Positions 28,840 to 42,798 of a stretch of 64,000 nt of DNA are shown here, piece by piece. A program made the translations under genes and the position numbers. The stretch is from NCBI GenBank assembly GCA_963970005.1, contig CAXAMN010014113.1:1011036-1075035 (forward strand). The letters are read 5' to 3'. The notes under the pieces were generated by a model. The model searched no databases and had not been told where the DNA came from. It saw only the letters and a program-made list of their open reading frames with translations. The DNA is from Durusdinium trenchii. Its lineage: Eukaryota > Sar > Dinophyceae > Suessiales > Symbiodiniaceae. Every line of letters starts with the position of its first letter. The first letter of the stretch is position 1.

Positions 28840-29684
28840 GTAAGAGGCATCAGTAAGCGTTTCGCTTCAGCAAAATCCCGAGATCAGGGTTCATAGGGTA
28901 TTTCGCACAGATCGTCCGTGTTTGCTGGCAAAGCCCGGACGAGTTCAACATCAGATCCGAAACGAAAGCGTGGCTCAGGGAATGAGGCCCCCTGGATCCA
29001 ACCGGGAATCTCTCTATCTCGGGCTCGGCTCGGCTCGGCTCAGGGCGCCCCATTCCGCCCAAGGGAGCGGCACCCCGTGATGGATCGGATGCGTGCGTAG
29101 TGGCGTAGTGGCGTAGTGCCGCGCGATTGGACATCAGACCTGACCATCCTGTGACTGATGGGCAATGGGACCCGTCCCTGCAAGAAACCCTATCAACAAT
29201 CCGACCCAGCCGAGCCACATCCCGCCGAGCGGAGGGGGATCGCTAAAGGCAAAAATTGGAGTGCCAAGGTGATTCCGGTGATTCCGATTGAATTGCTGTG
29301 AATTCGATGTTGATGTTCCCAACATGCTTTGTTTTGGATGCTTTTTCATAGGAAATGGAAATCTCCGGGGTGTTTCTTGTCTTAGGCAATGTGCTGGTGG
29401 TTCATGCTCCGGTGAAAAACGGCCCCAATCTCACCGGCCTGAGAAGCAAAGGATGAGAAGCTCCTTTCTTCCAAAAGCCATCCGACTGGTGTTTTGGTCC
29501 CTTCTGAACCCACCAGTCCAAGTTAATCTCCTTTTCTTGCACGATCCAAAGCCTTTGACGCGGCGACTGACTCGTCGCGCACCCAAAAAAGCACGTCACC
29601 CTTGCCGCTCCTAATCTCACCAGCCAAAACGCCTACAGTGTCGTTGGTTCCTGAGGTGGGGAGCCTCGGGGGTCGGCTCCTTCA

Positions 29685-29919
29685 TGTACATCGCCCTTTG
29701 CATTTGGCCCCTCGTCCGCGACACCGCGAGACCCGGAAGGCCGCGGAAGGGCCGTGGCGGCCGACACACGGCGTCTGAGCCGTACGTGACCTCTTTGGAG
29801 TCTGTAAGTGACCTCAGCCACTGGGATCTCAAGTTCGGTCACGTACTGAAGGTCCTGGAATGCGACACTCGGGTTAAGCACAGAAATCGTGATGGTAGAG
29901 TTTTTTTGGAGCTGAAGAG
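29685..29919 (+). CDS. Exon-like island ending at a GTGAGT donor
   Basis: An open frame begins MYIALCIWPLVRDTARPG and runs through HWDLKFGHVLKVLECDTRVK to an Arg/Glu-rich end. GTGAGT follows at 29920. A minus-strand frame over 29633-29881 is also protein-like, so strand is uncertain. No family recognised. Confidence 0.25.
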
Positions 29920-30291
29920 GTGAGTGGGGCGCTTGATGGATGGCATTGGGAGGGATTTGTCAACAGTGTGGACTCCAAAGGGTTGGTGGAGAAGTTGACA
30001 GGAGTTTTCTGTAGCATGTACAACTGTGAGGCTGCCCCTGCTTGGTTAGTATGACTATGCGGAGAGTGGATTCACTCTACCACTTGTACCACTTGTCTTT
30101 GAAGCGTTTGGGACCAGAGAAAACCCCGTTTGGGACCCACGGTCCTCCCTCTTACGATCCAAGCTCCCTGGAAGTCAAGTCGACCAGTTGTTAAATGGTT
30201 GATCTGGTTTTGTCGTGTAAAACCATGTAAAACCCTTCGTAAAACAATGGTTGTTCGGGATGACCCGGCCATTAAAACAATGGTGGTTCGA

Positions 30292-30322
30292 CGAACATCG
30301 GATGCTTCGTATCCGATGTTCG
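30292..30322. repeat. Perfect 12-bp hairpin
   Basis: CGAACATCGGAT and its complement are separated by 7 nt (GCTTCGT). No associated gene is recognised. Confidence 0.65.
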
Positions 30323-32399
30323 CCGCGAAGGCAGCAGCACGATCTCCGCAAGAGCGGCACGCAGTACTCTGAACAATAAACCCTGGTATACGACGATTCT
30401 CATCTACCCACCCGGCGGTTTTTGAGGGTCTATGTGAATCTGCAAGAGGGATCAGGAGGCTAACAACCGGATGACAACCTGATGGGGATCTTTGTGCTGT
30501 GTCTATCTATTGGGCGACGCTAAGTTGAAGTTGACTTAAAGAAACGGTTGTTATATATGTGGCTGTGGGTCAAAACCCTCGAACCCCATTAGAATTAGAG
30601 TCATAGAGAATAAACAGAATGACTATATAGATATACGAGATCAACCTACCATGTATGGCGAGAAGGCCCTGCTCAAGGATGTTCTTTCGAGAACTCTCGC
30701 GGCGGTCTCGCTGATTGTATGGCGGCTCAAGCTTGTTCTCTCATGTCTCGCTTCGGGCGGCGGTGCCCAAAGTGAGAAAGAAGAACTTGAGCATGCCACG
30801 TGTTGGGAACTGGGGATGCGCCAGGAAGGCGCCAGGAAGCCGTTTTCACCTTCCCAACGCACTCCCAGTCCCGCGTCCGGGACTGGAGATGTTGGGAGAC
30901 CCTGTCGGTGGTTCGCAGGTTCGAAGGTTCCAGACTCCCACTCGGCACGAAACGATGGACACATGAAAGAATTGGCCCCTTGGAAGACCACGAACTCCGA
31001 AGACCAAACAGTTGGGTGCACCACCCACTCCCTCCACAAGATCTACTGAGTCTACTGTCTTTCTGCATCTCACTGGAAGGGAACCTGCGAACCTGGCCGT
31101 GCACCGAGGTTGGCCATGCATGCGTCCATTTGTTCGCACTCCTACTGCGTGCGCATCCTGACGCCACGCGGCCCAACGAACGGAACGGCACGCGGAGTCG
31201 AGGGCGACCTGGTTTTCGTGACGTGACTGAACGCCATTCGGGTGGGAGGAGTCAGGGTGAGTCGTTTGGATGAAGACGCGGAAGCCGATGATCCAGACAT
31301 CGACGATCGACTGCGGAAGGGCGATGTGGCTTCGAGACTGACGTTGATGTCCTTTTCGTCCGGACACATCCGGACACCAGCGAAGATGGCTCTCGGAATT
31401 ACTCAGTGCTCTTGAGAAAGATCTGCCAAAAAGGATCGGCGGGGGCGCGTCTGAGGCAACTTGTGCGACTGCCCATTCCCACGAAGGACGGCGAAGTCTA
31501 AGAGCGGGTCGTTTCCCAGAGAAGTCACCAGCTTTTTGCAGGATTGAGGAGGTTTTTCTCAGGTCCGAACTGAAGAGTTCAGCTTGGTGAACGCTATCTA
31601 TCGCGAGCCTTCTGGCCTAATCTTCCCAGCGTGATCCCGTTCGACGGGTTCGCCGCTTTTCAACGGGGGGTGATCCCGACGGGTCCACGGTCGATCGCAG
31701 CCGGCCGTTCGAGGCCGTTCGCCTGTTTTCAACGGGTGTGCATGGCGATTCACGTTCCGATTCAGAGACATGACCTGGGCCCCCGAAATCGGACCTTCTC
31801 ATGAGATGTCGACGGCATGAGTACACGAGTTTACTACACCCCTCACCAGTCCGAGCCCTGGTTCTTTCTGGCATGTAGGACGTCAATGCAACCAGGCATT
31901 TGGAAAGCAACGATTTCATTTGTAGGGGGGGCATGATCGCATGAAGGAACATCAGTTAGAATATGTTAGAATTCACTGCAAGTTTCACTGCGTAGTCTTG
32001 GAAACCGTAATCTCATAGAGAGTATGATGTGTGACATATACTCACGTCACCGTTTCTGACATCAGCACCGTTTCTGATAAAGATGCTGTTTAAATATGTT
32101 GTTTTGAAGGGTTAGTTCGGGTGGTTTGTGTGTCGCAACTTGGGGCCGAACATCAACTTGATGCCTCTATCTCTACATCAACTGCCCCTGGTGTGGGGTC
32201 CTAACTCCCTCTCATCCAACGACGCGTTGCTCCAGGAGCAGTTGGATGCTGCAAGGGTCCTGGCGACCGACTTCGAAGGAGCCGAAGTCAGGCGACGCCG
32301 TCGAGCGAGCGACGAGAGCGGAGGAAAAGCGCGGCTTCTTTGGGATAGGGTTAACAGAATCGTTCATATTCTTTCATATGGTAAGGCCAGAATCCTTGA

Positions 32400-32600
32400 A
32401 TTTGAAAAAACGTCGGAAAAAAAAAGAGAAAAAACATCAAAATGGAAGAGTATAAAACAAAACCACAAATATGTAGAAAATGTCTTTAAACAAGTCAAAT
32501 AAAAGTACATAAGATAAACGTCAAACAAAGTCACAAAAAAAAAGGTTAAAAAACAAAAACAAGTCGGAAAAAAGGAAACAAGTCACAACTAGAAACACAA
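32400..32600. repeat. A-rich low-complexity block
   Basis: Long A runs alternate with AAAACAAG-like words over about 200 bp. There is no coding signal. It is unusual against the GC-balanced neighbourhood and might be a retroposed tail, but no gene body precedes it convincingly. Confidence 0.5.
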
Positions 32601-35600
32601 AAACTAGAAAAGGTCGGATCTGGGCCAATTGACTTTTGGGACTGACTACTAAGTTGTTGTTTTTTATTTGAAAACAGGCTCTCTCCAATGAAATATTTCA
32701 TTAAGGATAGGGGCAGTGATAGAGGCATAGTAAGAGGCATTTGGCAAAGCCTTGAAGGTTCCTGAACCACTGTAAAGGTCGATCTGAATCACACAATATG
32801 TGTGCTTAAGTTTTTGTGATATATAGATACAGCGAAGGTTTTGCTTGGCCGTCAATAGCAGCCTTCTCTCACACTTGGCGTCTTGTTTGTTTTTGCATGC
32901 TAATTTACGGGCCACAAAGCACATGCTGCCATTCGTGTATTTTGCGAGTCAGATAACTCCTTTCAAAGAGAATCACTGCGTTCCAGCAGAAACAGAGTTT
33001 CACTGTGGTCCTTGCCCAGTAATGTTGGGCTTCAATGAACAACTGCAAATCCTCCATTAGCGCCTTTGGCGCCACTGGTAAGAAATGGTTTTGTCTAGCA
33101 TTGTATAGCCATATATAGCCTATTATAGCTTTAATGTCTAAAGATCTGAAGATATTTGAAGAGTCAGAGGTTAGTACAAAGCGCTAAGCCACCAACGCCC
33201 TCCCTTGCTCTCCCTTCCCTTTCTCCAAAGCTTTTGGTCGAATGACCGGGGAACACGAGATTGCCTGTCAGGGAGATGCTTCGCTTTCCCGTGGTCAAGC
33301 AGCAGCTGAAGAAGTCCTCTCGGTCGCAGAAAACGCGTCCACGCGCGCTTTTCCTGGGGTGAGAACGAAGACCAAGGAAAAATACTGAGCGTCTTCATAG
33401 ACCAAGGACCACCTGTCATCCCCGGTCATTCCACAAAATAACCCTGTTTCAGAAAAACATAAACGCACGTCCCGGAGATTTCAAGGCTCTTCAAGACCTT
33501 CAAACCGAAGCTCCGACATCAACCTGTGGATGTCACATCCCGCGGTAAGGACTTTTAGTTAAAATATCTTAAGGGACTCATTTATTCAAAACAACCTATA
33601 GAGATCTATAGAGATCAAGCCTTTTAGCTGCACAGCTAGGCTGAAAACCATGGTGGAGCAGATGGAAGAAGAGCAGCTGACGGAGGAAGCGACCTATGGC
33701 AGCGATGCCGCGAGCGACCCGGGAGAGGCTGGGACCCGGACGTTCTTCTTTAACCGGTGTTGGGAACCGGTCGACCAAACATGTTCTTCATCTCGAAAGG
33801 GCTGCATTTCATTGTTGCCGCCGCGGGGGGGAATCAATCTAACCGCGCCGCGCGGTCGCCGCGCAGGAAACGATGCTGGATGCCTCTGGTCGTCCCGTGC
33901 AGAGCGACACCTTGGCACATGTGCAGCTTGGTTCCGAAAGATCAACGGTCGACCACTGCAGGGCGGGTGGGCGGCCGACCTTGGAAGATCTCTTCAAGCT
34001 CGGCATCTCCAGGTGAAGAGTGGGCTGACAGTTACTGTCCTCGGCTTACAAGTGCTGCTAAAGAAGTGATGGTCCTGGTTGGGTATTGCTACCTGCTGAG
34101 AGTCTCAAGGTCAGTTTGCATCAAGGACCGAGTAGACAGCAGCTCCTCGTTCTCACATGGAGAGCATCCTGTTCTCCCCCAAAGGCAGATGCCCCTCGCA
34201 GAGACATGTGAACTTCAATATGGGGTCGATGACTAGGGGAGTGAACCGCCATTTTATCAATAGGTTGGCTACTAAGCATAAGTTCCCCCCCCAAACTCAT
34301 GTCCCCCACCGGTATAGCATTCCGCTTTTTCGTGCCTTGCTACGGTTTCTCAGCCCGCCGGGTCACCCGTTCTTTTTTGGCCCTTGAGAGGGCCAAGCAG
34401 AAGTCCTTTCCCTTGGAGTGAGAGGGATCGAACTACATCGAAACAAGGCCAAGCAGGCTCCACTCCCCCAGCGCGAGCGCGAGCGCGACCCAGCGCGACC
34501 ATCACCGGGGTCCACCGCTTCCAGAGCCCACGGCACCGACCCAGTGGACGCGGTCGCGTCGCCAGTGACGCCAGGAAGCTTTATCGTCGCATGCAGGCGA
34601 ATTGGCAAGCCTATGACGTCGCTTGGAAAGAATCCAGCAAGTCGTCACTTTGGGTGGAGGGATTTAAAGATGGTGGAACGTTTACCTCATTGTGCTATAG
34701 ACAGTACAGTAGGTGTAAATACCATTGTTGGGACCTAAGGGAGGATTTTTTTAGATGCTTTAAGCATCTGGACTGAACACACAAAAAATACAACTTGATT
34801 TCATCCCTCAAGGGATTTGAAGTTGATGAGGTATGATGAGATTCTCAACACCTGCGGCACAGACACGTTTCTTCGATCACACGAAAACAAAAGAAACTCG
34901 TTCTGCCTTTGTTCGGCTTTTTGAGACGTTTGCCTCGCCAGATCTGGCAGACGTTGTATGTGGCAGTCGTTGATAAGCTTGAAGTGAGACTGGTTAGACT
35001 TGATAAGCTTGGAAGTGAAAACCCCAAGCCCTTGAAGTGCCTTGATAAGCTGGAAGGAAGCTAGCAGCTAGTGAAGCGCCTTCACTGCGCGGCAACCTTC
35101 GAGCATTGCATGGCCCCCAACGTTCAGACGTCGAAAGGTCGAAAGAACCGTGGTTCGGCGGGTGACGGGACCGGGGCGAAGCTCAGCCACAGCCACTTCC
35201 ACCTGGATCTCCACTTCCGTTTCACATTTATGATGATATAGATGCGATATAGGCTAGGCTAAAAAGATCTAAAAAGGATTGTTTCTTTCTCCATTTGTAT
35301 CCATTTGTGGATCGTAGCCCTGGCTGATAAACTGTGTACTTTGGGTCGAACCAAAGATTCGGTGTTTACGCCGTGCGCACGGACCACTAGCCCCACATAA
35401 GGATGTTGAAGCGCGGAGACCCGGCAACCACCACGTTTATCCTGTGTGTGTGTTGAATGATATCGACCTAACACCTTGGAGAGGTTGCGGGATTCTCAGA
35501 CACAAACATGCTGATCTCGGTGTGTGCGCGTGCCGCACGGCTGCCGGCCTGAGGCGTACGCACGTGTGTGCATGGCAATGGGCACCAACCAATTCTTGCA

Positions 35601-37926
35601 GGTGGGGTGAGAACCGGGAGTTTCAGAGATTCAATGGACACCTACTACCCAAACGGCCCAAAATAAGCTCCATGCATGGAAGAGTTATGCCTTGAGTTAC
35701 GTTGATCCTCCAAACCACCCCGACTCATCGGCAAATAATATGGCAGTCCCAGGTGGTGTTTGTGTTTGGGCTACAGAATTGCTGGACCTCAAAAGTTCAG
35801 CCAATCACAGCAGAGACTCCTCCAATATGATAAAAACTCCATAGTCAAGTACCATTGGATTCTGACATGTTCTATTTTATACTGTACCTAGAAAGAAAGA
35901 CTGTAGATCAAGATAAATCACTGTAAATCGACAGCCCAGACCCTCCGGTGAGATGCTGCTCTTTTCCACCTCCACCTCCGTGCCACCGTGCTGAAAAAAC
36001 ACCACGGCCCACGGCGAACGCGTTCCGCGTGACCCGCGCGACGCGCTCTCTCCTTCAGCAACTGGGCTACACCTGCTTGATCGGCTTCATCTCGGAGAAC
36101 CACTCCGTTCTACCGGGGATTTGTGGCTGAGCGACGCATCCGGTGCCGCCGGCGCGGAGTCGAGGAGCGGAGCGTGAAGTGGATGGTGGGACGCATCCCC
36201 TGGAACCATGGGAACCTGCAGGAAGGTGTCAGGACCTGCTTTGCTTGAAGTCTGTGAGAACCATGGGAACTGCTGACTGTTGCGTCAATTGGCAGTTCCA
36301 GGGGCTTTGCTTGAAGCAGATGTATGCGCGTTTCAGTAAGATGTTACGACATCTTCATGTGAAGGGCCAAATGTGTTGCTTTGAAATGTTCACAGCTGGC
36401 TTTTGGATCCTGTTGGTTCGGTCTGACCTGGAATAGTTTGGAATTCACCTTGACCACTCGTCACAGCCAGGCATGTGAAGAAGGCTATTCCCTATGACAC
36501 CCTCCCCTTCGCTTCCGGGGAGCGGAGCTCCCTGGGCAGGTGGACCTTCCCAGTTCGTTCGTTCGTTCGAAATCGGCACGTTCGTCGTTTCGCAAAGCCC
36601 CTCCCACCATGTGCTGGTCAGATGGGATCCGGAAGGTTCTCTTTTTCCAGCTGGTGAATTTTCAAGGGACAAGACCAGCACTTAGACGGTGTCACAGACG
36701 TTTTGAACTTACGAATATCATCTAATCTAATCCTTTTAAAGGAAGTTGGCCCCCACATGTTTTGGGAAGTGTTGAACTTATCGTCTAAGTTTGGTTCTAT
36801 GTACCAGCAATGCGATCAGTCCTGTGTCTGATGTGAAAACCCTTGGGTGTCTTGGGTGACGTGAAGGAAATCTCGATGGTGATACCGGCAACTTGCGGTA
36901 AAGCGTTATCTTACTGACCTAGTATGACCTAGTTGTGTATTGAAATAGGGAGACCTCCCGGTTGGACCAAAGAATCATGGTCTACCATGGTCTACCCATG
37001 TCTACCCAGGGATCTCCTTATTACGTCGACAAAGACATGACGTTGCTGTGGTTGGTGGAGACCAGACATCGCTGTATGTCGACTGAGCGATGTCCGGAGG
37101 TATGCCTTCACAGATTCAGAATGTATACTCAGGAGCATCCTGTTTGTATACCGATCTGTTTGATACCCAGGGTAGTCCGGCTGGGTGTCGTGCACCGGTC
37201 GGATGGTCCACCGAGGTTCGGTGGTGATCTTCAGTGTTTGTGCCGCGCTGCTGGTGCGCTTGGACCTCTACTTGTTGCTCGGCAGAGAGTCCGTCTTGGG
37301 GGATGGCAGTGGAGCAGGAGCAGGAGCTCTAAGTGCAGGAGAAGGAGCTGTAAGTGGTAGAGAAATTCCAGAGGTCCTTTCTTTCAGGTTATGATTATTT
37401 ATTAGATACCAATTATATACAAATTATACATTAAAAACATATAACTTACATGATTTACCATCCACAATCCTTCCCCAACCATCCGCATCTCTCCTCTGAA
37501 TCCACTGGATGTGGCAACACTCGAAGTCCAATCCGCTCGAGGCCGTTGCAGCACTTGGTCCTGGCGGGGATTCTGAATACGTGCCTGGGATGAGCCTGGA
37601 CGTGCCGGTCGAAGCGCCGACCCCCAGCAGGGCTTAAGGGTTTAAGGAGGGTTGGAGGGTTTAAGGGTTGGGAGCCTGGAAGTGTTGTTGTCAAAGAAGA
37701 CAAGCCCACAGGACATCGAAGAAGGTTTGGATTTGCGAAGTCACAACAACATGAAAACACATTATACATGATCCTGGGCCCACTATCCATGAGGGATCCA
37801 CATACCTTCTCGCGGTTCTGTGCGGCGACTGGAGTGGAACATCCAAGGCTACGTCTACGCTAAGAGTGTCTCCAAGATCATCCCCTTAGACTGACTGAGG
37901 GTATGTGGATCCAGAGGGTATACAAC

Positions 37927-38028
37927 ACCCAGACACGACTAATGGGACTGCCATAGGACTGCCGATCAGTTGGGGTGGTTCCAGGGGTCAATGGGGCGGC
38001 ATATATGCCATACATGGAGTGTCTGGGA
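37927..38028. mobile_element. ACCCAGACAC-type MITE copy
   Basis: It begins ACCCAGACACGACTAATGGG and ends GGAGTGTCTGGGA. An inner GGGACTGCC block and a GGGGTGGTT loop are shared with the copies at 38446 and 43053. It is about 102 bp with no coding capacity. Confidence 0.65.
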
Positions 38029-38445
38029 CATGATCTTGGCTCCTTCAAGTTGACATAGCAGGAACTGAATGGATTTCTCCACCACCGACAGCACGTGTGT
38101 TCTCATTTGGCCACCGGGTGGAAGACCATGACTGCCAGCTGCAGGTTGCCACCAATGATTGCCGGGGTGAGTTTGATCCTCAACATGTTGACGCCACGTG
38201 GCCGTGTGAGTTGTGCGAAGCGTTTCGTGCGCCGACCGGATGGCCGTTGAAGCGGGTGGTGAGAACACCACCGTGGAGCGCTTCAAACCCCCCCCAAAAA
38301 AGGGGTGCAATCTACCCTGGCAAGGGCGAGAGGATTTGGTTTACCCACAGATGGAGGGTTTCAGCGACGCCATGGCGCCTCTCCTTTCGACGTCGCAAGT
38401 GTCACGCCTGTGTGGCTCTGTGAATGACCTGCAGTGATTTGTATA

Positions 38446-38569
38446 ACCCAGACACGACTTGTCTGGGACTTCCAGTCCGGACTGCCGAGAAACGGCCAGG
38501 GGTTATTTCACTGGGGGCAAAAGAAGGGGCGGCAGTCCTATGGCAGTCCCAGACAAGTCGTGCCTGGGT
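38446..38569. mobile_element. MITE copy with about 44-bp inverted arms
   Basis: The left arm starts ACCCAGACACGACTTGTCTG and the right arm ends with its near complement CAAGTCGTGCCTGGGT. Arms are paired through GGCAGTCC for roughly 44 bp with few mismatches. The total is 124 bp. AA/TA flanks suggest a TA-type target. It lies 417 bp from the previous copy. Confidence 0.75.
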
Positions 38570-41360
38570 AATTACCATACATTCCCCATGTTCCTGATGT
38601 TTCTATTCGGAGGAGATGAGATGTTTTCTAACTGATGCGTTCCGAACTAGCAAAGCAAAAGTTTGCGACTATGAAGCTGTGTTTCGTGGGCCAGTCTGTA
38701 TCGTTCTCAACGGGACAGGGGGAACATTGGGAGACCAGAGTTGGGAAGTCCAGATATTCGGTCTTCTCATGTCTTCTTTCTTCAGGAACCTTCGTTCTGC
38801 GACAGGCTCTACCCGACCAGACGGGGGGCGTTCCGACCTCTCACCCCAGGTTGGACGGTAAAAGTGCATACTGGAGACTCTTTGCTGCAGATCTTGCGAC
38901 CTTTCGCGAACATCAAGGGGCACACTCCCGAAGTCATCATGGAAGTGGATGGCGCCACCTGTGTGTAGAGGAATATGGTCATCCGAGGGAGTTTCAAAGG
39001 GACATAATTTTGATGATTGGTGTTTGGTGTTTGCAGGTCGTTGCACACGCGGGAGCTGAATTAAGTAGGCCGCGTGCAGTCCCACTACTGCTGCCCAAAG
39101 TGAATTCTGAGCACCCAATCCCAGTATTCTTGGCTTCCAGAAGCTTAACCTCCCTGGGATGAAGACGGGTTGCAGATGGTCGCCGCACACACCTTCATGT
39201 AGGGAGATTGCAGCCCCCCCAAGTCAAGTCTATAGTTTGTTGAAGTGTGATGTTTCAAGATGAAACCGTTTTCTCCATGCGCCTCCATGCGCCACACACA
39301 TTGGAATCAACATGAGGACGTGGTCAAGAATCAGGACATTTGATCAGGTCGTTAGACCTCAAAAGATCGAACTAACACTGTAGAGAAAGCCATGAAAAGA
39401 CACCCCTCAACGTCCTCAGACGTCCTCGTGTTGTCGACTCGTGTTGTCGTCCTCGTGTCATCTGATCGCGGGAAAATGGCTTCAGGTTGACCCGTTCACC
39501 ATGGTTCACCTGGTGTCCGTAGGTATTGGTAGGTGGACTGGGTCGGGCTCCGCCCCATGACCCATGCCTTCCTGCTCAGAACTCTTGGGCGATTCGCTGG
39601 TGCCGGCGGCCTTCTTCCTGCACATTCTTTGGCCTTTTGGACCTAGGGTTTGGTGCTTTTCTGATTGAAATATCGAAGGAGCGTCGAAATATCACCTGCC
39701 AAACCCACTCCATCTTTTCCCCCGAACCCACGCACAGAAAACAAAGCAGTTTGAAGGCACAAAACAATTGCTTGTGGAAGTACTACGTTCATCATTTCCA
39801 GCACGATGCAGGAGGGTCTTCAAAGCCTCGGATTTTTATAAGCAAATCACGACCATGGTTAAATGAGCCAAAACCTGTGGAGCAAGAGTAACTCAGCTGG
39901 ACAGTTCAAGGCCTTCGGCTGGACAGATTCAAATCCGGGTCAAAAGCTGAAACACCCCGGAACAGCCCCAAGATTGGATTGCGGACAATTATGCATTTCA
40001 ATTATACATTTGGTATTGCTCACTTTGCCTGCCCAAGTTTGAGTCTTGACGGTGTCAACACTCTGCCAAGGCACTTTTGCTAATGTGGGGGCACTTCAAA
40101 CAGGATGTCGGAAGTCCAATCTCTTCCAAAGCCCTCACTGTCAGAAGGACAGACAACGAAGACCAGAGTCTAGAAAAATGAGTGATGTGTTCTTGTGAAT
40201 TAGTGCCCTCAGAGCTCAGTTTTGCGGCAAGATACAGGATCAAGTAAGCATCATGGTTCTAGACAGTCTAGACGATCTAAGCTAACAAGCCATCCAATCC
40301 AAGTACCAGATTGTTTCTTGATGGAGCTGACCATCCAAGCAACTCCAACCCCCCCGATGTCAAGTTTTGACATTGAAGCTCCTTGTGATTTGAAACCACA
40401 AGCAGGTTCATGGTCCACGGTTCAGGTTCAATACGTTTCAATGAACTGGCTTGTCGGCTTCATGCTGGTTTGGCCTCAGGCTTGGCCTTCTGCTGGTTTG
40501 GGCAAAGGCGCCCCACCACATCGGGACGGCAGTGGCGAGGTGGCGGGCGCGATGACATCGGGAACGCCCCCACTGAAACTGCAGCGCGTTTCTAGGTGGA
40601 GCACGGAAACTTGTTGTTTTCTTCAGATGAGGTTAAATTCACTGGGGTAGCTTAGGCCATAGGCATGCATTTTGGAACCTCTTTGACTCCAATGCTTCAA
40701 TGGGGAACGACTACTGTAGGAAGAGAGGGATTGCCAATGAGAAATTCAGTGCAACTGTGGTACTCTGGAACCGTGATGAAAGTTTTTTTTGACTTGACCG
40801 GTGCTCTTGGTGCTACAAGGTAGCAGTAGCTTTTTCAGCATCGCAGACTCCACGTCACTGGGAACGCACACGATCTGAACCACAGGCTGGTCAAGATCAG
40901 AAGGCTTTGATGAAGACCACGTTAAACACAAAAAACATGCGCACAGAACAGTGCAATAGGGATAGATTGTGCTCCCAGCTTTGGTTCAATCAAACGATGA
41001 GCTGTTAAGCGGGGGGTTGTCAGGTTCTCCAAACGTTTGATTTGCTGGAAACCATTTGGATTCCATTTAGGTTTGATGGTGTTTGGTGAACCTGAAGAGG
41101 TGCTCAACAACCTGTCAGAACGCAGGGCAAAGTGATCAACAACATCTATTTGCCCACGATCTTCCGGGCTGTGCCCCTAAGCTGCAGACCATGGGGAGTT
41201 GTGTTGGGGTGTGTCTTGGTGGATTCCTTCTCCGCGCCGAAGCCACCTGTGGGTTTCGCCATGTCACGAAAGCTAGCGAAGCTAGCTGGACTTACTCTTG
41301 CGTTAGAAGGGTTTCTTTCGATCGGGGGCAAACCCTCCCCCCTGATCTTTCAGGCCGAAG

Positions 41361-41528
41361 CCCCCCCCCCCCCCCCCCCCCTCCCCACCTCTCCTCTCCT
41401 CCTCCTTGTCTTCCTCCATCTTCCCTCCCTCCCTCCCTCCTCCCTCTTCGCAAGTTCGACTCCGTTCGACTCCGTCCTGTCGTCGCTCTTTGGCATGCGG
41501 TTAGCGTTGCGTATCTTGCAGCCGCACT

Positions 41529-41560
<32 letters not shown>

Positions 41561-41655
41561 GTCTCTCTCTCTCTCTCTCCTCTCTCTCATCTCTCTCTCA
41601 TCTCTCTCTCATCTCTCTCTCATCTCTCTCTCATCTCTTTCTCATCTCTCTCTCA

Positions 41656-41697
<42 letters not shown>
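41361..41697. repeat. C tract and CT-rich microsatellite block
   Basis: A 21-bp C run is followed by C/T-only sequence, then (CTCTCA)n, (CT)n and a repeated TCTCTCTCATC unit up to 41697. It produces long artificial Leu/Ser-rich frames. Confidence 0.95.
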
Positions 41698-42725
41698 AGG
41701 AGGATCCGGGCAAAGAGCCACATATAAAGGACTCTTCACCTGGAATCGTTTGCCCCGCCCAACTTGTGCAAGGCGTCCTGCCTTCTGCTACTCCGTGCAG
41801 ACCCGCTGCTACCAAAGCCTATTTGGCTTCGAGATGTATTTGTAAATCGTTCACCTGGTATCTAAAGCCACATTACACGGGAACAGGGAAATGGTGCTGC
41901 TCCTCGCTGCCCTCCACTTTCCCATTCTGGAGCGCTAGCTTTCGCCCCCCCCCTTGGCCTCAAGTAATTCGTGGACCTCGGGGTGCTTTGGACTGACAAA
42001 ACACGATGGCATGCCCGGTGAGGGCATCCCCAGCCCCTCCGCCGGAGAGTGTCAGTTTCGATCATGACATGAGAGACCAGCGACAGCGAGCTTAGGCTTT
42101 TCCAAAACTGTTGGACAAGTTGCCCAGTCACAAAAGGTATCTTGCGGAAGATCAACTGAAGGGGTGGAAACACCTGCAATACACGAGACGTATCTTGGGG
42201 GCCAAGTGACTTGTGTGAATTTCGAACGTGCGGAGTGGAATATGTGGTGGGTGAAGACTAGACTCGACAACCAAAAGAATGGCAGGCTAGCAAAACTTGG
42301 TAATTAGATGTCAGTTTCGGCTCTTCTGCAGAATGTCCTGTGCGTCCCTTTTTGTGTCCTGATATTTTGTACTGTCAACAACTCCAAGTCACCACCAATA
42401 GTGTTTCGGAGCTCTACAGTTGCTGATACTATTTCTCTATCGCCACGAGACTGACCAATCTACCCATGCCCGTCTACCAGGAAGGCGAACGCTAAGTTCG
42501 ACCTGCGAAGGAAAATAGACCAGTCTACCCAGTCTACCGGGCCAACGGTTCAATTCACCTCGGTTCCGTGCCGAGGCTCTACTTGGACGTCTTCGGCTGG
42601 TTAAGTTCCGAAGATCGTCAGGCGGGAGAGCCGAGAGCGCAGCGGAGTGCGCAGCGCAAGCTGATGAGTCGCCTTCTTCATCTCTGTGATCGTCATAGGA
42701 GGGTTCTCTCCCCCGAAGAAGTTTC

Positions 42726-42798
42726 CCAAGAGATACAGCTAGGGGCCTGTAAGAGACACACCCTGGAAGAAATCACAGCTAGGAGCTGTATCTCTTGG
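42726..42798. repeat. Inverted repeat with 15-bp perfect arms
   Basis: CCAAGAGATACAGCT (42726-42740) pairs with 42784-42798 across 43 bp. It is a small MITE-like or foldback structure with no ORF. Confidence 0.6.

Larger units (their letters stand above)
27303..37926. other. Intron-like or intergenic stretch with a few exon-like islands
   Basis: It holds the hairpin element at 27367-27447 and exon-like frames at 28674-28839 and 29685-29919. An 11- to 12-bp hairpin lies at 30292-30322 and an A-rich low-complexity block at about 32400-32600. Small repeats of TTGATAAGCT lie near 34970-35060. Further plus-strand frames at about 33650 and 30651 are too weak to call. No complete gene can be supported. 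Confidence 0.5.

Noticed and set aside
27930..28850. 306-codon minus-strand open frame
   Set aside because: Leu/Ser/His-rich with no recognisable domain. It lies antisense to the better exon-like island at 28674-28839 with proper splice borders. Length alone does not support it.
41083..41845. Two frames of about 215-237 codons, Leu/Ser rich
   Set aside because: The long C-terminal halves come from the C tract and CT microsatellite. Only the first about 75 codons have mixed composition, and no borders could be fixed.
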